Positions 25,401 through 33,118 of a DNA stretch of 42,135 nt are shown here, in pieces (position 1 is the first letter of the stretch; each line of letters begins with the position of its first letter). Source of the stretch: an uncultured Bacillota bacterium. Its GTDB lineage: Bacteria; Bacillota_I; Bacilli_A; RF39; UBA660. The translations under genes and the position numbers were made by a program. The notes under the pieces are model-generated. The model saw only the letters and a list, made by a program, of their open reading frames with translations. It did not search any database and was not told the origin of the DNA. The stretch is from the NCBI GenBank assembly GCA_945867665.1, contig CAMBIR010000003.1, positions 82,757-124,891 on the forward strand, read 5' to 3'.

Positions 25401-25591
25401 TAATATTCACTTCCTTTCTTTTTTGTGAATTACTGTTTTAAAGCAGAAAAAAATACAGTAATCACATAACTAGTGACTCCGTACTTTTAAAGTTCGTGTA
25501 GGTTAATACCCGAGATAGCTCGCAAGTGCTTATATCTCCTCATAGGTTAATACCCGAGATAGCTCGCAAGTGCTTATATCTCCTCACTTGT
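25401..25591 (-). promoter_or_regulatory. Structured 5' leader with tandem domain and possible attenuator
   Basis: Expected leader of the 143-aa gene. It opens with two exact copies of a 44-nt unit, each able to form a hairpin GAGATA...TATCTC (with an inner AGC/GCT) and a second small hairpin around GGGTATTAACCT. Then a hairpin AGTCAC/GTG-ATT-ACT (about 25458-25477) is followed by a run of seven T (25447-25453), as in an intrinsic terminator. The strand GTGATTACTGT (25455-25465) can instead pair with ACAGTAATTCAC (25425-25436). These two states exclude each other, the usual layout of an attenuator. No known riboswitch class is recognised. Foldings are by eye. Confidence 0.55.
25499..25586 (-). 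repeat. Exact tandem duplication, 2 x 44 bp
   Basis: Unit 25499-25542 is repeated without any difference or spacer at 25543-25586. Each contains GAGATAGC and GCTTATATCTC arms that pair. The position at the start of a predicted transcript makes it a doubled RNA domain. Confidence 0.97.
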
Positions 25592-25597
25592 TTAAAT

Positions 25598-25625
25598 ATT
25601 ATACATGATATTTTTCAAATGTCAA
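25598..25625 (-). promoter_or_regulatory. Promoter of the leader and 143-aa gene
   Basis: Minus-strand TTGACA, 16-bp spacer, TATAAT: both hexamers perfect. The start of transcription would be about 25591. Confidence 0.82.
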
Positions 25626-25673
25626 TCCCATAAATTATTAAAAAATTTTCTAATACTTGATTAACTTCACTAA

Positions 25674-25730
25674 TTAATATTTGGAATATAATTGTTTCTC
25701 TAATAATTGATAAATTTCTTCTTTAGTCAT
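25674..25730 (-). CDS. Possible 18-codon small ORF after the second hairpin element
   Basis: Reads MTKEEIYQLLEKQLYSKY and stops. It has a good ribosome site (AAGGAG, nine bases before the ATG) that is part of the duplicated 73-bp element, like the start of the HExxH gene near 23.3 kb. It could be a small peptide, or only the first codons of a lost gene. The promoter seen before copy 1 is not preserved before this copy. Confidence 0.3.
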   Translation of the reverse strand: MTKEEIYQLLEKQLYSKY

Positions 25731-25735
25731 TTTCT

Positions 25736-25808
25736 TTTCTCCTTTTTGGTTAAAATACTTAAATAGAATCATTCCTTAATAAAAAGAATTTGATGGTTAA
25801 GTATTTTC
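25736..25808 (-). repeat. 73-bp hairpin element, copy 2
   Basis: Identical to 23292-23364. Flanking similarity continues weakly upstream (AACATAAA), but the TATATT box of copy 1 is missing here. It lies between the XRE gene terminator and the 18-codon ORF. Confidence 0.9.
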
Positions 25809-25825
25809 CTTTAAAAAATAACATA

Positions 25826-25853
25826 AAAAAGAGATTTCCTAAAAAATCTTTTT
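25826..25853 (-). terminator. Terminator of the XRE regulator gene
   Basis: Minus-strand stem AAAAAGATTT pairing with AAATCT-CTTTTT (small bulge), loop TTTAGG, T-rich tail; it overlaps the stop codon. Confidence 0.6.
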
Positions 25854-26460
25854 ATTTACTCATTACTTTTTTAGCCCAACCTCTCTTCTTACATTTAGGG
25901 CATTTTAAATATCTCGTTGTTCCTATATGGGGAGCAAAGGCTGCTTCTTTATAGGTAGGAATAAACTTATCATGACAAGTTTTACATTCATAATATCCAG
26001 CGTCAACTTCTAATTTTAGCCAAGCAAGGGCTGTGATTACAAAGATTAAGGTTGCTAGAAAGATAATGGTACTAAGAAGTTGCCCTTCTTCTAAAGAAAA
26101 ACTTGCTAATAAGATTAATCCTAAATAAAAGGTAGTAGATATCATTACGCCAATTCTTTCTGCAAAGATTAATTTTTTATTTTTCTCTTCATCTTGTCTT
26201 GCTAATTCTAATAATATTTTTTCATTTTTTTCTTGATAATCTTTCATTTCTATTTTCTCACCATTTAGAAGTTCATTGACCGTAATTCCTAAAATGTTAC
26301 ATAACTCTAGCATAATTCCAGCATCTGGTAGGGATAAACCTCTTTCCCATTTAGATACTGCTCTATCAGTAATAGATAACTTTTCTGCAAGTTGTTCTTG
26401 CGTTAAATTCTTTTTATGTCGACATTCTTGAATAAACTTTCCAATTTTTTTTAAATCCAT
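25852..26460 (-). CDS. XRE-family regulator with membrane spans and C-terminal zinc ribbon
   Basis: Residues about 1-65 are a classical XRE helix-turn-helix (IGKFIQECRHKKNLTQEQLA, ITDRAVSKWERGLSLPDAG). A charged stretch follows (about 70-100), then two hydrophobic spans (about 105-120 and 128-150), and a C-terminal zinc ribbon with CKTCHDKF and CPKCKKRGW. The DNA-binding part would be cytoplasmic and held to the membrane. Proteins with this HTH-membrane-ribbon layout occur in Firmicutes but their signal is unknown to me. The start at 26460 follows AAGGAAGGAAG; an in-frame TTG six codons earlier is less likely. It follows the HEARH protein gene in the same direction. Confidence 0.85.
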   Translation of the reverse strand: MDLKKIGKFIQECRHKKNLTQEQLAEKLSITDRAVSKWERGLSLPDAGIMLELCNILGITVNELLNGEKIEMKDYQEKNEKILLELARQDEEKNKKLIFAERIGVMISTTFYLGLILLASFSLEEGQLLSTIIFLATLIFVITALAWLKLEVDAGYYECKTCHDKFIPTYKEAAFAPHIGTTRYLKCPKCKKRGWAKKVMSK

Positions 26461-26586
26461 AAACTTCCTTCCTTTCAACCTTATTTTACGCTAAATATGC
26501 TTCTATTTACACATACTGTTGGTTTGGTTGGTGAGAAAATACTTCAATTTATTTTTCTAATTAATGAGATAAAAACAAATTAAAGA

Positions 26587-27801
26587 TTAAGATACTAGTA
26601 TGTATATTATTGATAATATTAAAATAATTCCTATTGTTATAGAAAACAAATAAAGATTAATAAATCCTCTGCTTTTTCTAGAAGAAACTTCTTGTTCCAA
26701 TTCTTCTAATTGGCTTTCAACATTATTTATATGACTTTGCCTCTTTTCTTCACTTCTAGTAAAATTCATTATTTTTTTAAATAACCTGACATAATAATTA
26801 TTAATTTTTTTCACATTTGTAATTATTGATTTTTCTGATTTTAAGAATTGTAATTTTTCAACAAGATTATTCTCTTTTGCAGCATTATTGATTTTTTCTT
26901 GATTTTGGTAAATCTGGTTAGTATAGTCTAAAGATTCTTTAATCATATTTAACTCTTCTATAGATAACTCATCAAAGTTTACAGTATTTAGAAATGACTG
27001 AGATGATAGAAAAGCATAGACTACTTTTTTGTCTAATTTCTTAAAATCTTCATTATTAATGATATCATTTATTTTTTTGAAAGAAAGGTCATTACTATTG
27101 AGAAAAATATCCAAAACAATAGATTTTTCCATCTCCTGAAAAGTTTTTATTCCTACTTTATTAGTAACTTTTGTAATATTTTTTGCCTGTTTTGCTATAT
27201 TTATAAATCTATCTACGGTATTTGAAGCATCATACATTAAATAATCATATTGATATCGTTTCTCTAATTTTTCAATTTCTTCTTTTTGTTTTTCATATAA
27301 GGATGGGTAATTCTTTTTTAAATATTCTTTAGCCATTGTTACTCCATATAAATTTGCTCCAATTTCAAAAGAATATTTATCGTGTTCTAAATTATAATCG
27401 ATATTTGCAGTATTATTTTTAATATAATGATCTAAAAGATTAAATACTCCTTCATAACTATATTTATCAAAATTAGATTGTTCACTATGTCTTGCTTCAT
27501 GAAAACATACCTGGACAAGTCTAAAAATTTTGCCTTCTATTTTTTCAATTTTATTAACATAGTTTAAAAAAATAACAGTATTTCCTTTTAAATCATTAAA
27601 ACCACCTGCGATAATAGGAGTTAAAGATAAAGCAAATTTTTTTGTTAAACTAAAATTTTTTTTAAATATATAGTTATTGTAATATTCAATAAAAGTTAAA
27701 GGAAAAACTTTGATACTGATATTATATTTTTTTTCTTCACTTTCAATAATTTGATGAGAAATTTTTTTCATTTCATTTAAACTTAAATCTTCTAACGACA
27801 T
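26587..27801 (-). CDS. Putative tail-anchored HExxH protein, unrecognised family
   Basis: About 404 residues from the ATG that follows AAGGAAAG (a longer start at 27837 is possible). Near residue 100 the helix RLVQVCFHEARHSEQ holds HEARH, an HExxH zinc-site pattern; about 55 residues later HDKYSFEIGANLYGVTMAKE could give a Glu ligand. The middle is long and helical with many Asn/Lys/Glu. The last 20 or so residues form one hydrophobic span (LYLFSITIGIILILSIIYIL), so the protein is probably tail-anchored with its bulk in the cytoplasm. Substrate unknown. The next gene downstream is an XRE regulator; ImmA-ImmR-type pairs also combine an HExxH protein with an XRE repressor, but similarity beyond that is not visible. 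Confidence 0.75.
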   Translation of the reverse strand: MSLEDLSLNEMKKISHQIIESEEKKYNISIKVFPLTFIEYYNNYIFKKNFSLTKKFALSLTPIIAGGFNDLKGNTVIFLNYVNKIEKIEGKIFRLVQVCFHEARHSEQSNFDKYSYEGVFNLLDHYIKNNTANIDYNLEHDKYSFEIGANLYGVTMAKEYLKKNYPSLYEKQKEEIEKLEKRYQYDYLMYDASNTVDRFINIAKQAKNITKVTNKVGIKTFQEMEKSIVLDIFLNSNDLSFKKINDIINNEDFKKLDKKVVYAFLSSQSFLNTVNFDELSIEELNMIKESLDYTNQIYQNQEKINNAAKENNLVEKLQFLKSEKSIITNVKKINNYYVRLFKKIMNFTRSEEKRQSHINNVESQLEELEQEVSSRKSRGFINLYLFSITIGIILILSIIYILVS

Positions 27802-27867
27802 ATTTCTTTCCTTTCTTAGTTTAAGTAAGTATAACATAAAAATTAGGATAAATAATTTTATTCTCTT

Positions 27868-28239
27868 CTAAGTATTTTTCTTTTCTAACTCTCTTTCTAT
27901 CCAAAGGATAATTACTTCTACAATATAATCAATTTCCTCTTTTGATAATTCCTTTCCTTTTGGGATATGATGGATTCTTTCCAAACAACCTCTACAACAA
28001 CATCCTGTTGCGTGCTGGGCAATGAATACTGGATGAACTTGTCGCATAGGGGTTTGTTTGCCATCATTTTTAGGATTTTCTGGTGCAAGTCTCTTATGAA
28101 TTAATTCATAGGCATCTTTTCTAATTTTATCGATACCTTTTTCTTTTGTATACAAAATCATTTTAGTATTCAAATGAAATGAACCTCTAAATTTTGTTTT
28201 AGCTAATGAATCTAATAAATTTGAAATATCCTTATTCAT
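27868..28239 (-). CDS. DUF4186 family protein
   Basis: 123-residue soluble protein matching the DUF4186 pattern as I remember it: FRGSFHLNTKMILYTKEKG, IHKRLAPENPKNDGKQTPMR, HPVFIAQHATGCCCRGCLE, then IPKGKELSKEEIDYIVEVII. The CCCRGC cluster with neighbouring His residues looks like a metal site. The function is not known to me. It overlaps ybaK by 8 bp, so both are translated from one message. Family naming is from motif memory. Confidence 0.85.
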   Translation of the reverse strand: MNKDISNLLDSLAKTKFRGSFHLNTKMILYTKEKGIDKIRKDAYELIHKRLAPENPKNDGKQTPMRQVHPVFIAQHATGCCCRGCLERIHHIPKGKELSKEEIDYIVEVIILWIERELEKKNT

Positions 28240-28726
28240 TTGTCTCTTTCCTATCTTTCGTTACTTCTGCAAATTGATAATGAATTACTTTTGCTAAATC
28301 TTTTAAATCAACCTCTACTTGATAACCAATTTTTCCACCACTAAAAATTAGAGAAGAAAAGTTTTTAGCTGATGAATCAATAGTAACTAGGAAAGGCTTC
28401 TTTAATCCAATAGGAGAACATCCTCCATGAATATAGCCAGTTAAAGGGAATAATTCTTTTTGAGGAATCATTTCAATACTTTTCTCCCCTACACTTTTTG
28501 CACATTTTTTAAAGTCTAATTCTTCTTTAACAGGAATCATAAAGACATAATTTTTCTTTGATTTTGCTACGGTTACTAATGTTTTAAAAACCTTTCTTCC
28601 ATCTTCATTTAATACTTTAGCAACATCTACTCCACTTATTGCAGAGGTATTGCCATAGAAGTATTCTTGATACTTAATTTTCTTTTGATATAATATTCTC
28701 ATTACATTTGTTTTTTCTTGTTTCAT
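28232..28726 (-). CDS. ybaK: Cys-tRNA(Pro)/Cys-tRNA(Cys) deacylase YbaK/EbsC
   Basis: Trans-editing enzyme that removes mischarged amino acids from tRNA, of the YbaK branch related to the ProRS editing domain. Features: the N-terminal MRILYQKKIKYQEYFYG, GRKVFKTLVTVAKSKKNYVF with the conserved Lys, GYIHGGCSPIGLKK (the GG-sPiG substrate loop), and FSGGKIGYQVEVDLKDL. Length 164 is normal. The ribosome site GGTGAT is close to the ATG. Coupled with the DUF4186 gene downstream. Confidence 0.92.
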   Translation of the reverse strand: MKQEKTNVMRILYQKKIKYQEYFYGNTSAISGVDVAKVLNEDGRKVFKTLVTVAKSKKNYVFMIPVKEELDFKKCAKSVGEKSIEMIPQKELFPLTGYIHGGCSPIGLKKPFLVTIDSSAKNFSSLIFSGGKIGYQVEVDLKDLAKVIHYQFAEVTKDRKETNE

Positions 28727-28787
28727 TCTATCACCAACGATTTTTTCTAAATTTAAACTTTAATCTTAAATAACATAACGTGTTATA

Positions 28788-30386
28788 TTATTTTTTCTTA
28801 ATAGCTTCATTTTCCTTAAATGCTTCTTCAAAACATTCATTTAATATATTTCTATATTCATAATCACTAAATTGATACTTTTGCAAAGAAGAAAACTTTT
28901 TTTTCATAAAATTTACATTTGTAAAATAATTTTTAAATTCTTCTTTTGATAATTCTTTTCCTACTTCTTTTTCTAAAAATATTTTTATATCAAAAACATC
29001 TCCTACCATTGTACCAATAAAAAAATCTTTATCCATTTCATATTGACTAATTTCTTCACGATTTTCTATATTATAACTTTTTTCTAAATTAATAGCTTTT
29101 TCATAAATATTTCTAAAATAATTTAATTCTTTACTAAATCCTAATTTTATAACAAATTCTTTATTTTCCAACAAGAATTCAATTTTCTTTTTTGCATCAA
29201 TATAATTCATATATTTTGTTTCATCATCTTTATTGAATTTACAAGCATTCGTATAAATATCACTATCCATAAAGAAATTTTTAACATAATTTTCTAAATA
29301 TTCATTAACAGTTTCAATTAGAGCCCTATAAACAATATCTTTATTATGATATTTTGATAAATAATCATTCATAAAAATATATGGTTTATCATCACATAAA
29401 TCTCCAACTACTGAATATCTTATATTATAAAAACTTTGAATAATAGAATTTTCATTAATTTTATCTTTATTTTTTAGTTCTCTTATGATTAGTAATATTT
29501 TATATTCGTCTTGCAGATAATGATACATCTCTTTATCACCAAGTATTCTTTTCTTATCATCAATATTCATTTGTAACACTGGCGCAATATGTTTTTGCCT
29601 TTTTTCTAAAATTCCCCTTATTACATTATGGTTTTCGTTTAATTCATTTTTTGTAAAAGTTGATAAATAAAACTTTTCTTCTTCTGATTCTTTATCTAAA
29701 TTGTGATAACCTTTATAAAATTCCTCACTTCCTTGTGTACCAAAATAGTCATATGTTATTTGTTTAGAACCACTACTTTCGTAATTATTAAGATCCCATG
29801 TTACATCTACACCATAATATTTTCCATCAATTTTAACCGTATTAAAAGAATGACTATTTTGCTGATTTTGATATTCACATTCAATTCCCTGTCTTTCTAA
29901 TAAAACTTTAAATGTCAGTGCAATACCAGCACAAGTCAACTCATGATATAAATTTCCTGTTAGAGTTCTTAATGCATTATCAACTCCATATATATCTTTA
30001 TCTTTAAAATATTTTACATATTTTGTATCAAAAATTAAACAATCATGTATATACATTGTTTTTTGAAGTTCTGTCCAATCTTGTGATATATCTTTTTCAA
30101 TATATTCAAAATATTTAACAATTTCTTTTAATTCTTCTGGTTTGTAATATGTCCTTTTTTTATAATCAATTTTATTATATTTAGTTTTAATATTTGGATT
30201 TAATCCACTTAATAATGATATTCTAATTTTATCATTATGTATTTTTTCCAAATCACTACTTTTGATATCTTTTAAATTTTCAAATATTACATATCTATTT
30301 TCATTTATGCTATTGATAAATTCTATTGTTTCATTATTCAATTCATCAATCAAATAATCACCATTTATATTTCCTTTAATACCCAT
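28788..30386 (-). CDS. Transglutaminase-like protein with long helical C-terminus
   Basis: A papain-like transglutaminase core lies at about residues 95-215. The Cys of TCAGIALTFKVLLERQGI (about 152), His of NSHSFNTVKIDGKYYGV (about 178) and Asp of VDVTWD (about 193) form the expected triad. Before it, the helix DWTELQKTMYIHDCLI is the usual lead-in. No signal peptide is visible, so action in the cytoplasm is likely. After the core come about 300 Lys/Glu/Asn-rich helical residues that I do not recognise. The natural reaction (protease, cross-linker or deamidase) is unknown. It has its own promoter and a strong GAGGAGG ribosome site and stands alone. Confidence 0.82.
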   Translation of the reverse strand: MGIKGNINGDYLIDELNNETIEFINSINENRYVIFENLKDIKSSDLEKIHNDKIRISLLSGLNPNIKTKYNKIDYKKRTYYKPEELKEIVKYFEYIEKDISQDWTELQKTMYIHDCLIFDTKYVKYFKDKDIYGVDNALRTLTGNLYHELTCAGIALTFKVLLERQGIECEYQNQQNSHSFNTVKIDGKYYGVDVTWDLNNYESSGSKQITYDYFGTQGSEEFYKGYHNLDKESEEEKFYLSTFTKNELNENHNVIRGILEKRQKHIAPVLQMNIDDKKRILGDKEMYHYLQDEYKILLIIRELKNKDKINENSIIQSFYNIRYSVVGDLCDDKPYIFMNDYLSKYHNKDIVYRALIETVNEYLENYVKNFFMDSDIYTNACKFNKDDETKYMNYIDAKKKIEFLLENKEFVIKLGFSKELNYFRNIYEKAINLEKSYNIENREEISQYEMDKDFFIGTMVGDVFDIKIFLEKEVGKELSKEEFKNYFTNVNFMKKKFSSLQKYQFSDYEYRNILNECFEEAFKENEAIKKK

Positions 30387-30416
30387 ATATAAATTCCTCC
30401 TCTATTTGTAATTTCA

Positions 30417-30445
30417 TTATTACATATATGGTATGTCCAAGTCAA
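30417..30445 (-). promoter_or_regulatory. Promoter of the transglutaminase-like gene
   Basis: Minus-strand TTGACT, 17-bp spacer, TAATAA, about 30 bp before the start codon. Confidence 0.6.
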
Positions 30446-30570
30446 TTACACCATTAATCTAAATTGTAACTTTTATTTTTGGATATTGCCTATACCTTAA
30501 AATTTCTAATAATTTGATATAAGTTATATCTATCATTAAAATAATCTAAAAGAAATTACTTTTAAATACA

Positions 30571-31068
30571 TTAATAATTTAAAATTCTTTTATTTTTTCT
30601 TACATTTTTATAATCATCAAGAAAAGAAATAAGTATTTTACTAATATATCCATCAAGGTTCTTACATAATTTTTCAAATGCTTTGATATGATAAGTTAAG
30701 GAATATTTATCACTTATAAATATTGGATCATATCTAACTACTACATTATCTTTTCCTAATAATAAAGATAATTGTTTAATTGCTTCTATGATTTTTCTTT
30801 TAGATATTACATTTGGTTCAATATCATTTTTATAAGAAGTTACTGGTATATGAAATAAAATTGGTTTTTTAATTTCTTTAATACTATCTATTATAGGAAT
30901 TGTGTTTTTAGTGCAAAAGAAAATAGCATCTATGGCTGAGAAATTAATTCTACTAACTAAATTTGGATGAAACGGATTTTTAACATCAATATATCCTTCT
31001 CTATATCTATTCATAAACCATTTTGAATAAAATGCGACAATGTCTGTTCTTCCACTTACATTTAATAT
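30571..31068 (-). pseudogene. Truncated DUF1848 family gene
   Basis: From the first internal ATG (31014) 147 codons are open, but the family sequence clearly begins earlier: the codons before it read LNVSGRTDIVAFYSKWF and join NRYREGYIDVKNPFHP, the conserved N-terminus of DUF1848 proteins. The expected start position carries ATA (31066-31068) behind AAGGA, not ATG. The rest (AIFFCTKNTIPIIDS, ILFHIPVTSYKNDIEP, VVVRYDPIFIS) fits, but the chain ends at about 165 residues, while the family has about 300 and a C-terminal Cys cluster. So the C-terminal half is lost. I read it as a decayed gene; the function of intact members is unknown to me. Confidence 0.7.
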
Positions 31069-31089
31069 CCTATTTTCCTTCTTTAAATG

Positions 31090-31941
31090 TTAATTATAGA
31101 TACTATCTCTAACAGAATTTGCTAATTTTCTTTTTTCTTTTTTAGGAATAAATTTATTGATAAAGGAATTATTTTTATTATACTTTAATCCAAAAAAGGC
31201 TAAGGTGCTAAAAACTATTGCGCCAATAAAATTAACAAATAAATCTTTCATGGTATCGTTTATTCCAATATCAAGGTAACCGTTTTCAATAACTTGAAGA
31301 ATATTACCTTCTTTATCATAGATAATAGTTTTATCAATATCTTTTATTAAAATTGGTTTATTTTCTTTATCTGGATTTAACTCTACTGATGATATTTTTT
31401 GTACAATCGTATCTTTTTGCATATCTAAATTAAAAAATTTATCTCCAGCATATTCAAAAAATTCCCATAATACTCCAATTGTCATAGAAAAGCAAAAAGC
31501 AACTAAACATAAATAAAATGGAGATAACTTAATTGATTTACTATTTTTATTTAATAAGTCTACTAATGAGCATCCCACTGCGGTTGCTAAAAATCCATTA
31601 ATGGTATGTAACATTGTATCCCAATTGGGAATGATTCCATAAAAGTTATTAATTTCTCCTAATATTTCTGCTGAGAAGATAAATAAATATATTGCTATTT
31701 CTAAACCATCTGGTAATGTTATTTCGAATTTGTTTTGAATAAATAATGGAGCAAATAATAATACAAGTGATAATAAACATAGCAAGGCATTATTTAAATC
31801 TCCTCTTAATAGTTGTAATATCATACATAAAATAACTAAAAATCTTAATATAATATAAATTGCTAAGGAACTTCTTCTTGTTTCTTGATATGCCATTTTT
31901 ATTAATTTTTGAACTTTTATTTTTTTCATTTTCATCTTCAT
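31090..31941 (-). CDS. Multi-span membrane protein, DUF2238-like
   Basis: 283 residues with about seven hydrophobic spans. The block LGEINNFYGIIPNWDTMLHTINGFLATAVGCS, split as LGEINNFYGIIPNWD and MLHTINGFLA, and GVLWEFFEYAGDKFF resemble the DUF2238 (YjdF-like) membrane family, where W-D and H residues in the membrane are conserved. Between later spans is a soluble loop (about 190-235). The N-terminus is very basic (MKMKMKKIKVQKLIK). The function is unknown. The start overlaps by ATGA the end of an upstream reading frame that lacks a start codon. The decayed DUF1848 gene follows 20 bp downstream. Confidence 0.75.
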   Translation of the reverse strand: MKMKMKKIKVQKLIKMAYQETRRSSLAIYIILRFLVILCMILQLLRGDLNNALLCLLSLVLLFAPLFIQNKFEITLPDGLEIAIYLFIFSAEILGEINNFYGIIPNWDTMLHTINGFLATAVGCSLVDLLNKNSKSIKLSPFYLCLVAFCFSMTIGVLWEFFEYAGDKFFNLDMQKDTIVQKISSVELNPDKENKPILIKDIDKTIIYDKEGNILQVIENGYLDIGINDTMKDLFVNFIGAIVFSTLAFFGLKYNKNNSFINKFIPKKEKRKLANSVRDSIYN

Positions 31942-32114
31942 ACTCCTTTTTGAACTTTTGGATAATTGTTTTGAATCATATTTTCTAATTTTTCTAAATC
32001 AAGTTGATTAGGGTGAGATAATGCTTTGTCAAAATTTTCTATTAAATTATCTATATTTGCTCTGGAAAGTTCTTGTTTTTGTTTTTCTGGTAAAATACTT
32101 AAATATTTTATTTC
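31938..32114 (-). pseudogene. Possible 3' remnant of a lost gene
   Basis: An open frame of about 58 codons without ATG, GTG or TTG, reading ...LPEKQKQELSRANIDNLI then ENFDKALSHPNQLDLEKLEN and ending in TGA over the start of the DUF2238-like gene (ATGA). The composition is protein-like (amphipathic, charged), and the ATGA overlap is typical of operon neighbours. I think it is the C-terminal end of a deleted gene. The remaining sequence up to 32237 is AT-rich with nothing else visible. Confidence 0.35.
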
Positions 32115-32218
32115 TTATTGAATTATATTATTAATAAAGATGGGGATTTATTTTATATAATATAAAAAATATATATTTATAAAAACTGCAATGTTAAATT
32201 CTTCTTTTATTAATGTTT

Positions 32219-32244
32219 TTAAAAAATAATACTAGTATTATTTT
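32219..32244 (-). terminator. Terminator of the P-ATPase / 4Fe-4S unit
   Basis: Minus-strand near-perfect inverted repeat AAAATAATAC/GTATTATTTT around TA, with further T; it overlaps the stop codon of the 4Fe-4S gene. Confidence 0.65.
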
Positions 32245-33077
32245 AAGTCAAGTGCATTTTTAGGACATCCTTTAATACAGTTACAACATAGTATACATTC
32301 TGTACCATTTTTTCTTTTTCTTGAATTATCTAATATCTCTACATTCATTGGACAACTATTTATACACCTATTGCAATGAATACATTTGCTATGATTACAT
32401 TTAACTCTTAAATATGAAAAGTAACTAGCTGGTTTTAAGAAAACAGTTACAGGGCATATATATTTACAAAATGCTCTATTATCTTTAAATATAAATGCTA
32501 ATAATATTCCTAAAACGTAATATATTATATTTCCTATAATAAATGACCAAAACATGATATTTTCTAAATGATCAACCTTAAATATAAATAAGACTGATAC
32601 AAATGTTAATGATAATAAAAATATAATATATCTAATCCATCCCAATTTTTTTCTATTACTTTTTGGAATTTTATATGGAAGAAAATCTAATACCATTCCT
32701 GTCCAGCAAGCATATCCACACCAGCCTCTTCCAAAGAAAAATGGACCAGCAATTTTTGCTACAAAATAGTGGATGGTTGCAGCTTCAAATACTCCTAGAA
32801 ATAAATAATACCAAAAGCCTTCAATTTGCATATTTTCTCTACATATAATTCCTAAATAAATAAGCATATATAGTCCTACTGCTAACTGAACAAAATTTCT
32901 TGCATATTTGACTTTATGTTGCATTAAATACATTCCCGTTGATAGGCAAATTCCTATATAATTAAAATTTAATAAATAAAATAAGTTTTTTGTTGATGTA
33001 AATAATGATATCGCTACCGTTTCAAATATTAGCATAGTTATTAAGATAATTTTATTTTCTTTAATCCATTTGACCAT
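32238..33077 (-). CDS. Membrane 4Fe-4S ferredoxin protein (NapH/CcoG-like)
   Basis: 279-residue electron-transfer protein: about five membrane spans, a membrane-edge motif FFGRGWCGYACWTGMVLDF and CKYICPVTVFLKP as in NapH/NosR/CcoG relatives, and a C-terminal double ferredoxin with CIHCNRCINSCP and CILCCNCIKGCP, each able to hold a 4Fe-4S cluster. It sits 41 bp behind the Ca-type P-ATPase gene and probably shares its transcript. No nitrate or nitrous oxide reductase genes are near, so the electron partner is unknown; a maturation or redox sensing role is possible. Confidence 0.88.
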   Translation of the reverse strand: MVKWIKENKIILITMLIFETVAISLFTSTKNLFYLLNFNYIGICLSTGMYLMQHKVKYARNFVQLAVGLYMLIYLGIICRENMQIEGFWYYLFLGVFEAATIHYFVAKIAGPFFFGRGWCGYACWTGMVLDFLPYKIPKSNRKKLGWIRYIIFLLSLTFVSVLFIFKVDHLENIMFWSFIIGNIIYYVLGILLAFIFKDNRAFCKYICPVTVFLKPASYFSYLRVKCNHSKCIHCNRCINSCPMNVEILDNSRKRKNGTECILCCNCIKGCPKNALDLK

Positions 33078-33118
33078 GATTTCTTACTCCTAACATCTTA
33101 AAATAGATATTATATATT

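Noticed and set aside
25499..25586. The two 44-bp repeats as a minimal CRISPR array
   Set aside because: The copies are directly adjacent with no spacer, there are only two, and no cas genes are in the window.
25401..25591. The leader as a T-box riboswitch
   Set aside because: No T-box sequence (TGG-ACC type core) or specifier stem layout is present, and the downstream gene is not an aminoacyl-tRNA or amino-acid gene.
32086..32110. A third copy of the 73-bp hairpin element near 32.1 kb
   Set aside because: Only about 17 bases (TTTAAGTATTTTA and a few more) match, they lie in an apparently coding remnant, and the other inverted arm is absent.
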